Source: Andreprevotia lacus DSM 23236 (GTDB taxonomy: Bacteria > Pseudomonadota > Gammaproteobacteria > Burkholderiales > Chitinibacteraceae). Taken from it: 64,000 nucleotides of DNA. Made by a program: the position numbers and the translations under genes. Positions 15,995-23,921 of this stretch are shown one piece after another (within the stretch, counting starts at the first letter, position 1; every line of letters starts with the position of its first letter). The notes under the pieces were generated by a model. The model had not been told where the DNA came from. It saw only the letters and a list, made by a program, of their open reading frames with translations, and ran no database searches. The DNA lies in NCBI RefSeq assembly GCF_900176275.1, contig NZ_FWXD01000018.1, positions 1 through 64,000 of the forward strand. The letters run 5' to 3'.

Positions 15995-16764
15995 GATGAG
16001 GCTCGCTGCACACTCAGAAAAGCGTCGAAAATGCGTTGCAGCTGATTTTCCAGCCGCGCATCCAGTTCGCCCATTGCGGTTTCGACGATGCACCCGCCGC
16101 GCTGAACCCGCTCATCGGCACGCCAGATCAGGCCATCGGCAGCATCATCGGTTCCTGCACCTTCAAGCAACTTCAAATCTGCCGGTGCCAGATACACGGT
16201 GATCGGCTGGCGCTGATTAACCTGCTTGAGCACCTGTCGCACCACCGCCAGCACACCTTCCACAGTCAGTAGGGTATCCCCGGCAATCTTGCAAATGGCC
16301 TCAAAGGCAATCGCGGCTGCCAGATGCTCAACCCGCCGCTGCTCAAGCTGACTTGCCGATTCGATGCGTTGCAGCAGTTGTGCCACCTTTGCGGCCTGCT
16401 CGTCTCTAGCCTTGGCAACATCCGCCTCAGCACGGCGCAACCCTTCTGCATGGCCTTGCTCGCTGGCCTTATCACGCAGTTGTTGCAACTCGCAGTCCAA
16501 CTCGCGACGCATGGCGTCACGCGCTTGGGCGAGCGCTTGTTTGAATTCGGGGGTGTCCTGCACTGACACAGCCTTCACGGGCACCGCATCAGGCACTGTA
16601 GGCTTCGCAACCACCGGCGTAGCAGCAGGGAGAACCGGCACAGCAGTTTTCGCAGGCGGCACCACCGGAACAGGCTGGGCAGATGCCGCGGGCGCGGCCT
16701 TTCCGCGCCGCCCCAATGCCCGCTTTTCGTCCGAAACGGCAGGTTTGCGGATTATCGGCGCCAT
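15991..16764 (-). CDS. fliH: FliH-like negative regulator of the export ATPase
   Basis: A 257-residue protein with a long A/P/V-rich N-terminal linker (residues 20-75), a charged coiled-coil (EFKQALAQARDAMRRELDCELQQLRDKASEQGHAEGLRR) with GxxxG-like spacing, and a C-terminal domain of FliH/V-ATPase E type ending VETAMGELDARLENQLQRIFDAF. FliH binds FliI and docks it to FliN. ATG 16764 is chosen over a TTG three codons earlier; it overlaps the preceding stop by 13 bases. It overlaps fliI by four bases. Confidence 0.88.
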   Translation of the reverse strand: MAPIIRKPAVSDEKRALGRRGKAAPAASAQPVPVVPPAKTAVPVLPAATPVVAKPTVPDAVPVKAVSVQDTPEFKQALAQARDAMRRELDCELQQLRDKASEQGHAEGLRRAEADVAKARDEQAAKVAQLLQRIESASQLEQRRVEHLAAAIAFEAICKIAGDTLLTVEGVLAVVRQVLKQVNQRQPITVYLAPADLKLLEGAGTDDAADGLIWRADERVQRGGCIVETAMGELDARLENQLQRIFDAFLSVQRASS

Positions 16765-17228
16765 GGTTTCCAACCTTGCAGGCGGCTCAACAAGCCACCG
16801 TGTTGCCTGGCGCTGGCTGCAACGGGCGCAGCATTTTGCATTGCCGCTTGGGCATGCCGGGCCAGGGAACGCGCCAATGCCTCCGGCACCGCAGCTTCCG
16901 CTTCAAGCTGCTGTTGCAACGCATCACGACGAGCGACGTCGAGACCAGCCATCAACTTGGCTTGCCAATCCCATTGGCGCGCACGCAGCAGCATTGCCAA
17001 GAGCCAAACCGGCTCTTGCTGCAGCGCAGAAAAAGTACTATCCACCGTCGCGCCCCGACGGCCACCCACAGTTACCAGCGACGAATCAGCAGGGATCCCG
17101 AGCGCATGCAACTCATCCAGGTAAGCTGCCAGTTCGGCTCGATGTGCTTCATCCAGCCGTGCCAGTACCCACTCGCGATCAGCAGCAGAAACACCATGCA
17201 ATGCCAAGGCGGCCTGACGGCTACTCAT
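16752..17228 (-). CDS. Orphan protein in the FliG position
   Basis: I do not recognise this 158-residue protein. It lies between fliF and fliH, where fliG sits in nearly all flagellar operons, and overlaps fliF by four bases (ATGA). Canonical FliG has about 330 residues in N, M and C domains with an EHPQ-type middle motif and a charged C-terminal torque helix; neither is visible. The visible pattern is an N-terminal LxxxDRxWxLxxLxxxxRxxLxxxLxELxxLGIP helix pair (residues 5-45), WLLAMLLRARQWDWQ near residue 85 and a helical C-terminus. It may be a severely reduced FliG or an unrelated FliF- or FliH-binding adaptor, as T3SS SctK is. Function unknown. Confidence 0.6.
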   Translation of the reverse strand: MSSRQAALALHGVSAADREWVLARLDEAHRAELAAYLDELHALGIPADSSLVTVGGRRGATVDSTFSALQQEPVWLLAMLLRARQWDWQAKLMAGLDVARRDALQQQLEAEAAVPEALARSLARHAQAAMQNAAPVAASARQHGGLLSRLQGWKPWRR

Positions 17229-18616
17229 GCCTTGTCCTCCTCACGCTCAGCCGCAAGCCAGGCATTGACCTTGCCCAGCAGGTGTTCGCGCTCTGCCTCA
17301 CTCAGACCGGCGGCAACCGAAGGATTGCGCCTGGTGCTCTGCCACAACAAGGCCAGCATGATGATTCCTGCAATGGCACCCAATGCAGCCACAACAGACC
17401 AAGGGCGCTGTGCTGTTGGGGGAGTACCTGCCGGTACAACGTCCGAGGGCACTTCACCAGCAGCCGGCGGCACGGCCTGTGGCTGCGATGCCTGCTCGAG
17501 CGGATTCATCGTATACAGCGCAACGCGATCCCCACGATCTTCGACCAGCCCGACAGTGTTCGCGACGACACTCTTGAATTGGGCAGCCTCGGCCTCGGAC
17601 AACGGCTTATCGACCACAACAGCCACGCTGATACGCTCGACCCCACCTGGACCACGCTCGATCTGCTCGGTCTTGCGACCGACCTGATAGTCGTATTCGC
17701 TTTGCGTTACCTCGTCGGTATCAACTTGCCCTGCTTTCGGGCGCGTACTCTGACGCTCGCGCAACACCACGCCGGTACCACGCTCCTTGTCTGCCGGCAG
17801 GACGTCATCAATGACCTGTTTGCTGGTTTTGTCGTTCAACTGAACATCGACACTGGCAATCGCACGCCCTGCGCCGAAGGTCTTGTCGAGCACTGCGTCA
17901 AGTTTCTGGCGCAAATAACCCTCAAGATTGCGCTTGGCCTCGACAACGTCGGCCGACATGGTTTCCCCCGCCAGATCCTTGCGGCCATGTGTCAGCGCAA
18001 CGCCGTGCTGATCAACAATGGTGACATCAGCCGGTTCGATATCGGCCACCGATGCAGCAACCAGGCGCTGAATGCCCTTGACCTGTTCTGTGCCCAGTTG
18101 ATGCCCTGGCTTGAGTGTCAGCGTGACAGATGCCTTGGACTGCGCATCCTTGCGTTTGAACAATCCCTGCTCCGACATGGCCAGATGCACTCGTGCAGCC
18201 TGGATATCATCGACAGACAGAATGGTGCGGGTGATTTCGCCTTGCAATGCACGTTGGTAGTTCACCTTCTGGGCAAACTCCGTCATGCTGAAATCGCTGT
18301 TGTTAAACAGCTCGAAACCCACTGTGCCATGCAGCGGAATATCCTGCCCCATCAGCTGCAGGCGGATCTTGTGCACATTCTCTGCCGGCACGAGGATAGT
18401 GCTGCCACCCTGCTCCAGCCGGTATGGCTGCTTCATGCGGTCAAGCGCGCCCACCATGGCAGACGCATCCTGCGCCGACAGCCCGGAGAACAGCACGCCG
18501 TCTTCCTGATGCAAAGCCCACCAGACCAGACCCGCCGTCAGCAGCAAAATGGCAAACGCACCAACCATCAGCCCGAAGCGCGCCGCGCGATCGAGCCTGT
18601 TCCAGAATTCCTTCAC
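17225..18616 (-). CDS. fliF: MS-ring protein FliF, short C-terminus
   Basis: The 463-residue protein has a first membrane helix (residues 14-34), the ring-building RBM domains (VLFSGLSAQDASAMVGAL, a YQRALQGEITRTI motif, ASVTLTLKPG, QVKGIQRLVAASV) and a second membrane helix near 405-425. FliF forms the MS-ring around the export gate. After the second helix only about 35 residues remain (RRNPSVAAGLSEAEREHLLGKVNAWLAAE...), shorter than in FliF of about 550 residues, where this tail binds FliG. A weak resemblance to the FliG-binding helix is seen in LLGKVNAWL. The overlap with the fliG-position orphan and the reduced tail go together. Confidence 0.95.
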   Translation of the reverse strand: MKEFWNRLDRAARFGLMVGAFAILLLTAGLVWWALHQEDGVLFSGLSAQDASAMVGALDRMKQPYRLEQGGSTILVPAENVHKIRLQLMGQDIPLHGTVGFELFNNSDFSMTEFAQKVNYQRALQGEITRTILSVDDIQAARVHLAMSEQGLFKRKDAQSKASVTLTLKPGHQLGTEQVKGIQRLVAASVADIEPADVTIVDQHGVALTHGRKDLAGETMSADVVEAKRNLEGYLRQKLDAVLDKTFGAGRAIASVDVQLNDKTSKQVIDDVLPADKERGTGVVLRERQSTRPKAGQVDTDEVTQSEYDYQVGRKTEQIERGPGGVERISVAVVVDKPLSEAEAAQFKSVVANTVGLVEDRGDRVALYTMNPLEQASQPQAVPPAAGEVPSDVVPAGTPPTAQRPWSVVAALGAIAGIIMLALLWQSTRRNPSVAAGLSEAEREHLLGKVNAWLAAEREEDKA

Positions 18617-18629
18617 GCTCCGTCTTCCC

Positions 18630-18941
18630 TTACATCTGCATTCGCATCAGATCCTGATACGTTTCCAATAATCGGTTGCGAACCTGCATGACCAGCTGGA
18701 CGGACAATTTCGCGTCTTCAAACTGCATCATTACCTGATGCAAATTGCTGGTATCACCCAGCGCCAGCTGCTGCAGACCTTGGTCGGCAACGGCCAGTTT
18801 TTCGTTGGTTTGTGCCAGCTGCTGCTCAAACCAAGCAGCAAATCCGGCTTGTGGGCCAGCCGCTGCTGCCACACCGTTTTCGATGCCAACTGGCGCAATC
18901 GGTGCAATCGGGGCGATTGCCATCATGGCTTCAATGCTCAT
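18630..18941 (-). CDS. fliE: Rod base protein FliE
   Basis: A 103-residue protein with the FliE C-terminal motif (LHQVMMQFEDAKLSVQLVMQVRNRLLETYQDLMRMQM). The N-terminus is longer and A/P/I-rich. FliE joins the MS-ring to the rod and helps start rod assembly. It lies two bases after flgC and 13 bp before fliF, the standard flgB-flgC-fliE-fliF order. Confidence 0.93.
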   Translation of the reverse strand: MSIEAMMAIAPIAPIAPVGIENGVAAAAGPQAGFAAWFEQQLAQTNEKLAVADQGLQQLALGDTSNLHQVMMQFEDAKLSVQLVMQVRNRLLETYQDLMRMQM

Positions 18942-18943
18942 GC

Positions 18944-19369
18944 TCAGCTCCCGATTTCCAGCGCGCGCTGTGCCATGGTCTTGGCAGCATTCATCGCAAC
19001 AACATTCGCCTCGTACGCGCGCAACGCCGTGGTCATGTTGACCATCTCGGTCAGATGATTGATGGCTGGCATTTCGACATCGCCATCGCTGTTCGCAGCC
19101 GGATTACCCGGGTCATGAATCTTGCGTGGCGGCAGGTCCAGGGTTTCGATCCGCGCTTGCGGTGCTTGTGCCAGCAAGGCACCAGCACTGGAAAAATGGC
19201 CGGCAAACGATGCGCCTGGGGCAGCAACCACGCGCAGCGGCTGATAAAGCTTGCCATCCACACCACGCGTGGTCTGCATGTTGGCCAGATTGAGGGCCGT
19301 CACATCAAGCCGCTGCTTTTCCACCTGCAGACCAGCAGCGCTGATCGCAAATGCGTTCATGTAATTCAT
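18944..19369 (-). CDS. flgC: Proximal rod protein FlgC
   Basis: The 141-residue protein carries the FlgC ends: MNAFAISAAGLQVEKQRLDVTALNLANMQT at the N-terminus and DVEMPAINHLTEMVNMTTALRAYEANVVAMNAAKTM at the C-terminus. FlgC is a subunit of the proximal rod, exported through the flagellar channel. Start and flgB stop overlap by one base (TGATG). Length agrees with the family. Confidence 0.95.
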   Translation of the reverse strand: MNYMNAFAISAAGLQVEKQRLDVTALNLANMQTTRGVDGKLYQPLRVVAAPGASFAGHFSSAGALLAQAPQARIETLDLPPRKIHDPGNPAANSDGDVEMPAINHLTEMVNMTTALRAYEANVVAMNAAKTMAQRALEIGS

Positions 19370-19749
19370 CAGCGTTTTCCGTCGTTGATCAGCAAATTGA
19401 GAATGGCGTAGTGATGCGATACACCCTTGAGCAGAGATTGATAGCGCACGACGTTCTGGCTGAGCTCGGCGGCTTGCAGATCAAGGTTGCCACCGCCTTC
19501 CGCCTGCGCAGTGCTGGCTTGTTCCAGCCGCGCGGCTACACCGGCCAGGTCTGACGGGCTGATGGCGCGGCCGGCAGCAAGGTCGCTGCGCACCGCATCA
19601 AGCTGATCCTCGAAACTGACGCTGAATGGCTTGTAGCCGGCAGTGTTGGCATTGGCAATATTGGCCGCAATGGCCTGATGCCGCAGGCTGGCCGCATCCA
19701 GCGCCTTGGACGCCAGATCTAGGGTGACTGAACCGATGCTGTCTAGCAT
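19369..19749 (-). CDS. flgB: Proximal rod protein FlgB
   Basis: A 126-residue protein with the FlgB N-terminal signature ALDAASLRHQAIAANIANANTAGYKPFSVSFED and a C-terminal helix (ELSQNVVRYQSLLKGVSHHYAILNLLIND). FlgB forms the innermost rod with FlgC, FlgF and FliE. It lies 15 bp after flgI. No abnormality is seen. Confidence 0.95.
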   Translation of the reverse strand: MLDSIGSVTLDLASKALDAASLRHQAIAANIANANTAGYKPFSVSFEDQLDAVRSDLAAGRAISPSDLAGVAARLEQASTAQAEGGGNLDLQAAELSQNVVRYQSLLKGVSHHYAILNLLINDGKR

Positions 19750-19764
19750 GTATAAACCCGGTAT

Positions 19765-20889
19765 TTATTGAATAATCAAATCAGCATGCAAGGCGCCCGA
19801 CGCCTTGAGTGCCCGCAAAATGGAAATGATGTCGCGCGTATTGGTCTTGATGCGCGTCAGCGACTGGATCAGGTCGGCCACCGTATTGCCAGCCACGTCG
19901 ACTTGCTTGTTGCTACCCTCAGACACATCAATGCGCGAATTGGACACCACCTCGGTACGCACGCCTGGGCCCGTATCGCGCACAAAGGAGGGTTGCGATA
20001 CGCTGTTATCGGTCATGATGGCGACTTTCATTTCGCCATGCGAAATCGATACCTTGGCGATTTGCACATCGCCGCCCGACACCACCGTGCCGGTCCGCTC
20101 GTTGACCACCACACGCGCACGGTTGTCCGGCTGCACAGAGAGCCGCTCGATGCGTGCAATGAAATCAACCAGCCGCGCGCCCGATTCTGCCGGTGCATCA
20201 ATCTCTACCGCCGACGCGTCACGCGGCGACGCAACTGTGCGCCCCATTGCCTGATTGATGGCGTTTGCCACGCGCGAAGCGGTCGTAAAGTCCGGGTCTG
20301 CCAGCACAAAGGTCAGTTTTTGCCGGTCATTCACAACCTTGGCATTCACGCCGACTTCAACCGTAGCGCCACTTGGAATCGCCCCGACAGTGGGATGGTT
20401 TTTCTGCACCACACTGCCGTTCAAATCGTAGTGATAACCACCGACCGCCAAGTCGCCCTGTGCCAGCGCATAGACACGATCATTGGCGCCCTTCAGCGGT
20501 GTCAGCAGCAGGCTGCCGCCCACCAAGCTGCGAGCATCACCCATGGAAGTCACCGTTACATCGATCGCGTCGCCCGGCTGCGCAAAGGCCGGCAGGCTGG
20601 CCTTGACCAGCACGATGGCCGTATTGCGGCTCAGTACATCCTCGGGCGCCAGATTGATGCCAAACTGGCTCAGCGTATTGCTGATCGACTGCCGCGTGGC
20701 CTTGTTACCGGACGAATCACCCGTACCTGCCAAACCGGTCACGATGCCATAACCGACCAGCGCATTCTCACGCCAGCCAGCCAGCCGCCCCAGATCCTTC
20801 ACACGCACTCCATCGACTGCGGCGCACAAAGGCATCAGCAACGACAGGGACAGCAACAGTACACATTTCACCCAGCAGCGCATTGCCAT
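19765..20889 (-). CDS. flgI: P-ring protein FlgI
   Basis: The 374-residue protein has a signal peptide (WVKCVLLLSLSLLMPLCAAVDG) and the FlgI core: VRVKDLGRLAGWRENALVGYGIVTGLAGTGDS, SNTLSQFGI, GDAIDVTVTSMGDARSLVGGSLLLTPLKGANDRVYALAQG. It forms the periplasmic P-ring bearing around the rod. The start is ATG 20889, overlapping the flgH stop by one base (TAATG). The C-terminus (DLIQSLTRIKTNTRDIISILRALKASGALHADLIIQ) is complete. Its retention implies the system builds a rod that crosses the peptidoglycan. Confidence 0.96.
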   Translation of the reverse strand: MAMRCWVKCVLLLSLSLLMPLCAAVDGVRVKDLGRLAGWRENALVGYGIVTGLAGTGDSSGNKATRQSISNTLSQFGINLAPEDVLSRNTAIVLVKASLPAFAQPGDAIDVTVTSMGDARSLVGGSLLLTPLKGANDRVYALAQGDLAVGGYHYDLNGSVVQKNHPTVGAIPSGATVEVGVNAKVVNDRQKLTFVLADPDFTTASRVANAINQAMGRTVASPRDASAVEIDAPAESGARLVDFIARIERLSVQPDNRARVVVNERTGTVVSGGDVQIAKVSISHGEMKVAIMTDNSVSQPSFVRDTGPGVRTEVVSNSRIDVSEGSNKQVDVAGNTVADLIQSLTRIKTNTRDIISILRALKASGALHADLIIQ

Positions 20890-21467
20890 TACCACCCCAA
20901 TACCGTCAACAAGCGGCTCCACCAGGATGGCTTCTGCCGATCCGCCAGCTCGCCCTGCCCCGCATAGCGGATCGATGCCTCGCCCAGTCGCGAGGAAAGC
21001 ACGGTATTGCCCTTGTCGACATCCGCGGGACGCACCACACCCTGCAGCAAGATTTCCTGTTTCTCGTCGTTGATATCCAGCATCTGCCGGCCATTGACCT
21101 CGAGATCACCATTCTGTCGAACGGCAACCACGTTCACGGTAATCTGCGCCAGCAAACGCCCAGAGCGCTGCACACGGCCTTGCGCATCGAAATCATTACC
21201 CACCTGCAGGCTGGCGCCATGCTTGACGCGATTGTCGTAGTCCAGCTTCAAGCCAACATCGTTGTTGCGGCTGGCCGAGGTATCGGCCGTTGTTGCTGCC
21301 GTCGAGTTCTCTACCACCATGACGGTCAGCAGATCACCCGCCCGGTAGGCACGGCGATCAGCGACATACGCGTGGTAAGTCTGCTCGTTGTAGAGCGCCT
21401 CGGCCCAAACGGATTCAACACTTGCACAAAGCAGCAACGCGCAAGCAACGGTGACGTATCTGTTCAT
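20889..21467 (-). CDS. flgH: L-ring protein FlgH, without clear lipobox
   Basis: A 192-residue protein with FlgH core motifs (RAYRAGDLLTVMVVENSTA, DYDNRVKHGASLQV, GRLLAQITVNVVAVRQNGDLEVNG, EILLQGVVRPADVDKGNTVLSSRLGEASIRYAGQGEL). FlgH forms the outer-membrane L-ring and is usually a lipoprotein of about 230 residues. Here the N-terminus MNRYVTVACALLLCASVESVWAEA has no good lipobox: the cysteine at 14 is preceded by LLL. Cleavage after VWA by signal peptidase I is more likely. It overlaps flgA by four bases and flgI by one. Confidence 0.93.
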   Translation of the reverse strand: MNRYVTVACALLLCASVESVWAEALYNEQTYHAYVADRRAYRAGDLLTVMVVENSTAATTADTSASRNNDVGLKLDYDNRVKHGASLQVGNDFDAQGRVQRSGRLLAQITVNVVAVRQNGDLEVNGRQMLDINDEKQEILLQGVVRPADVDKGNTVLSSRLGEASIRYAGQGELADRQKPSWWSRLLTVLGW

Positions 21468-22429
21468 TGCATACCTATCAAAACAATCTGGCCGCGCCCC
21501 AGTACACGGGCTTTCACCGGCTCGGTACCCGCAACAGGGCGAACCTGAATCACGCTGCCGACATCCCCGTCGGCCAGCGCAACAGCAACCGTCTGCAAAC
21601 GCACGGCGCCCTGCTCTACCTGCAACGGCACCCGATCGCCCAAGGCAATGGCAGGCGCTGTCCTGGCAGCCAGTTCATCAAGCAGTTCACCGGCTCTGAG
21701 CGCGCGCGACAAGCGCTGCGTACCGTTGCAATCCGGCGCAACCGGCAAGTTGGGCACACGCGCCACATCAATCTGCCGGCGCTCGAACAGCACGCATGCA
21801 ACTGCGGCACCGGCAGCCATATCTTGCCGAGCAAACCAGCCATCGCGCATAGCTTGGGCCGTGATCGACACCGCTACGCTGCGATAGAACCGCCCATCTA
21901 CATTCACATCCACGGTGACGGTCTGCTGTGACTTCAAGCGTCCCGGCACCGGCCTGGCAACAGCCGCGACAGCCCCCAAAGGCACCTCGATGCCAGTCGG
22001 CACATCCTGGACGGCCAATACAGGCTGGTCCTGCACGTAGCGCGAGCGCAACGCATCAAGCGCAACCTCGCCCAGCAAGCGAACATCAAGCAGCTGGCCG
22101 CGGGTGCGCAACTGCGCCGCGGTGGCGCCTTGCCACGCTATCTGCGCCGCCGGTCCATAACCGGCTTGCCGCAAGGCAGTCACGAGCTGAGTGCGCGTCA
22201 GCGTACGCAGCTCACCAATACGTGGGGAAGAACCCAACTGCAGAGACTCCAGCCGGGCACACTCAGCCGTATCGCTGCAGTTCAACCGGGCCAGATCCGC
22301 AAAGCGTACCAAGCCACCCTCGACGGTGGCCTGTTCTATCAGCGTCGCAGACACAGTACCCGCACTGGCCATCGTGGCAGCGCAAAAGCTCAAGCAGCAG
22401 AAAAGGAAATGGCGCAGCATCGACAACAT
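21464..22429 (-). CDS. flgA: P-ring chaperone FlgA
   Basis: The 321-residue protein has a signal peptide (LRHFLFCCLSFCAATMASAG), an N-terminal domain typical of long FlgA and a C-terminal SAF domain: WFARQDMAAGAAVACVLFERRQIDVAR ... LSRALRAGELLDELAARTAPAIALGDRVPL. FlgA is a periplasmic chaperone for FlgI. The start overlaps the flgG stop by one base (TGATG). Placement between flgG and flgH, instead of beside flgM/flgN, is unlike enteric operons. Confidence 0.93.
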   Translation of the reverse strand: MLSMLRHFLFCCLSFCAATMASAGTVSATLIEQATVEGGLVRFADLARLNCSDTAECARLESLQLGSSPRIGELRTLTRTQLVTALRQAGYGPAAQIAWQGATAAQLRTRGQLLDVRLLGEVALDALRSRYVQDQPVLAVQDVPTGIEVPLGAVAAVARPVPGRLKSQQTVTVDVNVDGRFYRSVAVSITAQAMRDGWFARQDMAAGAAVACVLFERRQIDVARVPNLPVAPDCNGTQRLSRALRAGELLDELAARTAPAIALGDRVPLQVEQGAVRLQTVAVALADGDVGSVIQVRPVAGTEPVKARVLGRGQIVLIGMQ

Positions 22430-23199
22430 CAGCGGCGCAGGTTGTTGACCATGCCCATCAGTTCATCGGCGGTCTGTACCAGCTTGCTGCTAAGCTCATA
22501 ACCACGCTGGGCCAGCATCAAGCGGGCCATTTCGTCGATCATGTTCACATTGGCACCTTCAAGCTGCCCTTGGGCCAAGGTGCCCATACCGTCCTTGCCG
22601 GGCGTACCGGTAACCGCCTCGCCCGAGGCAGCAGTGCTGCGGAACAAGCCGTTACCCATGCCCTCCAGCGCATCCGCCCGGGCAAAACGCGACAACTCGA
22701 GGCGTGCAATTTCAACCGGGGCCGTGCCACTGGGGAAATGCGCCTCTACACGACCATCGGGGTAGACCTTCCAGCCCGTGGCATTAGTCGGCAACTGCAC
22801 CTTGGGTTCAAGTGCATAACCTTGCGCCGTCATCAGCACACCATTGTCATCCACGGAGAGCGTACCGCCACGTACATAGGCTGCCGTACCATCGCTGAGC
22901 GCTACCTTGAAAAAACCCGTGCCATCAATCGCAATGTCTGCATCGGTCCCGGTTACACGCAGGCTACCCTGCGTGAAATCGAACTGCAGCGGGTTGGCGG
23001 CAACGCCGCCCGGCTGCATGACGGGTGCGCCACCAGTGGCATCGGCGGCCGACATACCCTTGTTCATGACCTCGTGAAACTGCACCCGCGTCGCCTTGAA
23101 GCCCGGGGTGTTCATATTGGTCAGGTTTTGGGCAATCGCATCAATCTGCGCCTGCTGCGAGGACATGCCACTGACACCAAGATAAAGTGCATCAATCAC
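22429..23199 (-). CDS. flgG: Distal rod protein FlgG
   Basis: A 256-residue protein with FlgG hallmarks: LYLGVSGMSSQQAQIDAIAQNLTNMNTPGFKATRVQFHEVM at the N-terminus, IDGTGFFKVALSDGTAAYVRGG in the middle, and the closing ANVNMIDEMARLMLAQRGYELSSKLVQTADELMGMVNNL. FlgG is the distal rod subunit that passes through the LP-ring. It is encoded 11 bp after flgF. It is slightly shorter than usual but complete at both ends. Confidence 0.96.
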   Translation of the reverse strand: MIDALYLGVSGMSSQQAQIDAIAQNLTNMNTPGFKATRVQFHEVMNKGMSAADATGGAPVMQPGGVAANPLQFDFTQGSLRVTGTDADIAIDGTGFFKVALSDGTAAYVRGGTLSVDDNGVLMTAQGYALEPKVQLPTNATGWKVYPDGRVEAHFPSGTAPVEIARLELSRFARADALEGMGNGLFRSTAASGEAVTGTPGKDGMGTLAQGQLEGANVNMIDEMARLMLAQRGYELSSKLVQTADELMGMVNNLRR

Positions 23200-23210
23200 G
23201 CTTTTGCTTC

Positions 23211-23915
23211 CTAGAATTCGCCAAATTTCTGAATAGCCTTGCTGATGGCGTCGTCATAGCCTTGGAACAGCTTCTGGCTGGCCTCGAAATGCCGCATGGT
23301 TTCCAGCAGCCCGACCATTTCGGCTGCGGTCGATACATTGGCCATTTCCAGATAGCCGCTGCGCACTTCAGCCTGAGCTTGTCCGGCCGCTGCACCAGCC
23401 GGCGCGCGATAGGTGCCATTGCCAACCGCCTGCAGTGTGATTCCCTGCTCGAAACGAACCAGCTGCAACTGCCCGGCCAGATTGCCATCCACCCGGATAT
23501 TGCCGGCGCTGTCGACCTTGACGTTGCCGGGAGGCAAGCGCAGCTCGCCCTGGGTTGTCAGCACCGGCATGCCCGTATCGGTTACCAGCCGGCCATCTGC
23601 CGCCACCTGGAAATCGCCGCGGCGGGTATACACCACGCCAGCCGGGCCCTGCACGCTGAAATAGGCATCGCCACTCAACGCCAGATCCAGTGCCCGACCG
23701 GTGGCCTTGAACGCGCCCGGGGTCGTATCAACGCTAGTCTCATACGGTGCTGCCTGTACCTGACCGTCAAACACGCTGGCAAAGGACTGCAGCTGGCCCA
23801 CCTGCCGACGGTATCCCGGCGTATTGGCATTCACCATATTGTGCGAATACATATCGATGCGCTGGCTATCGCGCTGCAGCGCCTGGGCTGCGATTACAAA
23901 AGCATCAGTCGTCAT
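23211..23915 (-). CDS. flgF: Rod protein FlgF
   Basis: A 234-residue rod protein with the shared FlgF/FlgG pattern: IAAQALQRDSQRIDMYSHNMVNANTPGYRRQVGQLQSF, LSGDAYFSVQGPAGVVYTRRGDFQVAADGRLV and SGYLEMANVSTAAEMVGLLETMRHFEASQKLFQGYDDAISKAIQKFGEF. FlgF is a proximal rod subunit. Its place immediately upstream of flgG supports FlgF over FlgG. It lies six bases after flhA. Confidence 0.93.
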   Translation of the reverse strand: MTTDAFVIAAQALQRDSQRIDMYSHNMVNANTPGYRRQVGQLQSFASVFDGQVQAAPYETSVDTTPGAFKATGRALDLALSGDAYFSVQGPAGVVYTRRGDFQVAADGRLVTDTGMPVLTTQGELRLPPGNVKVDSAGNIRVDGNLAGQLQLVRFEQGITLQAVGNGTYRAPAGAAAGQAQAEVRSGYLEMANVSTAAEMVGLLETMRHFEASQKLFQGYDDAISKAIQKFGEF

Positions 23916-23921
23916 ATCTTC

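Noticed and set aside
16364-18691. A 775-codon plus-strand open frame
   Set aside because: It lies opposite fliH, the orphan and fliF, has no domain and arises from high-GC codon structure of the true minus-strand genes.
19768-23214. Long plus-strand frames opposite flgI, flgA and flgG (399 and 428 codons)
   Set aside because: Histidine/arginine-rich shadow translations with no ribosome sites or domains; the minus-strand rod and ring proteins are clear.
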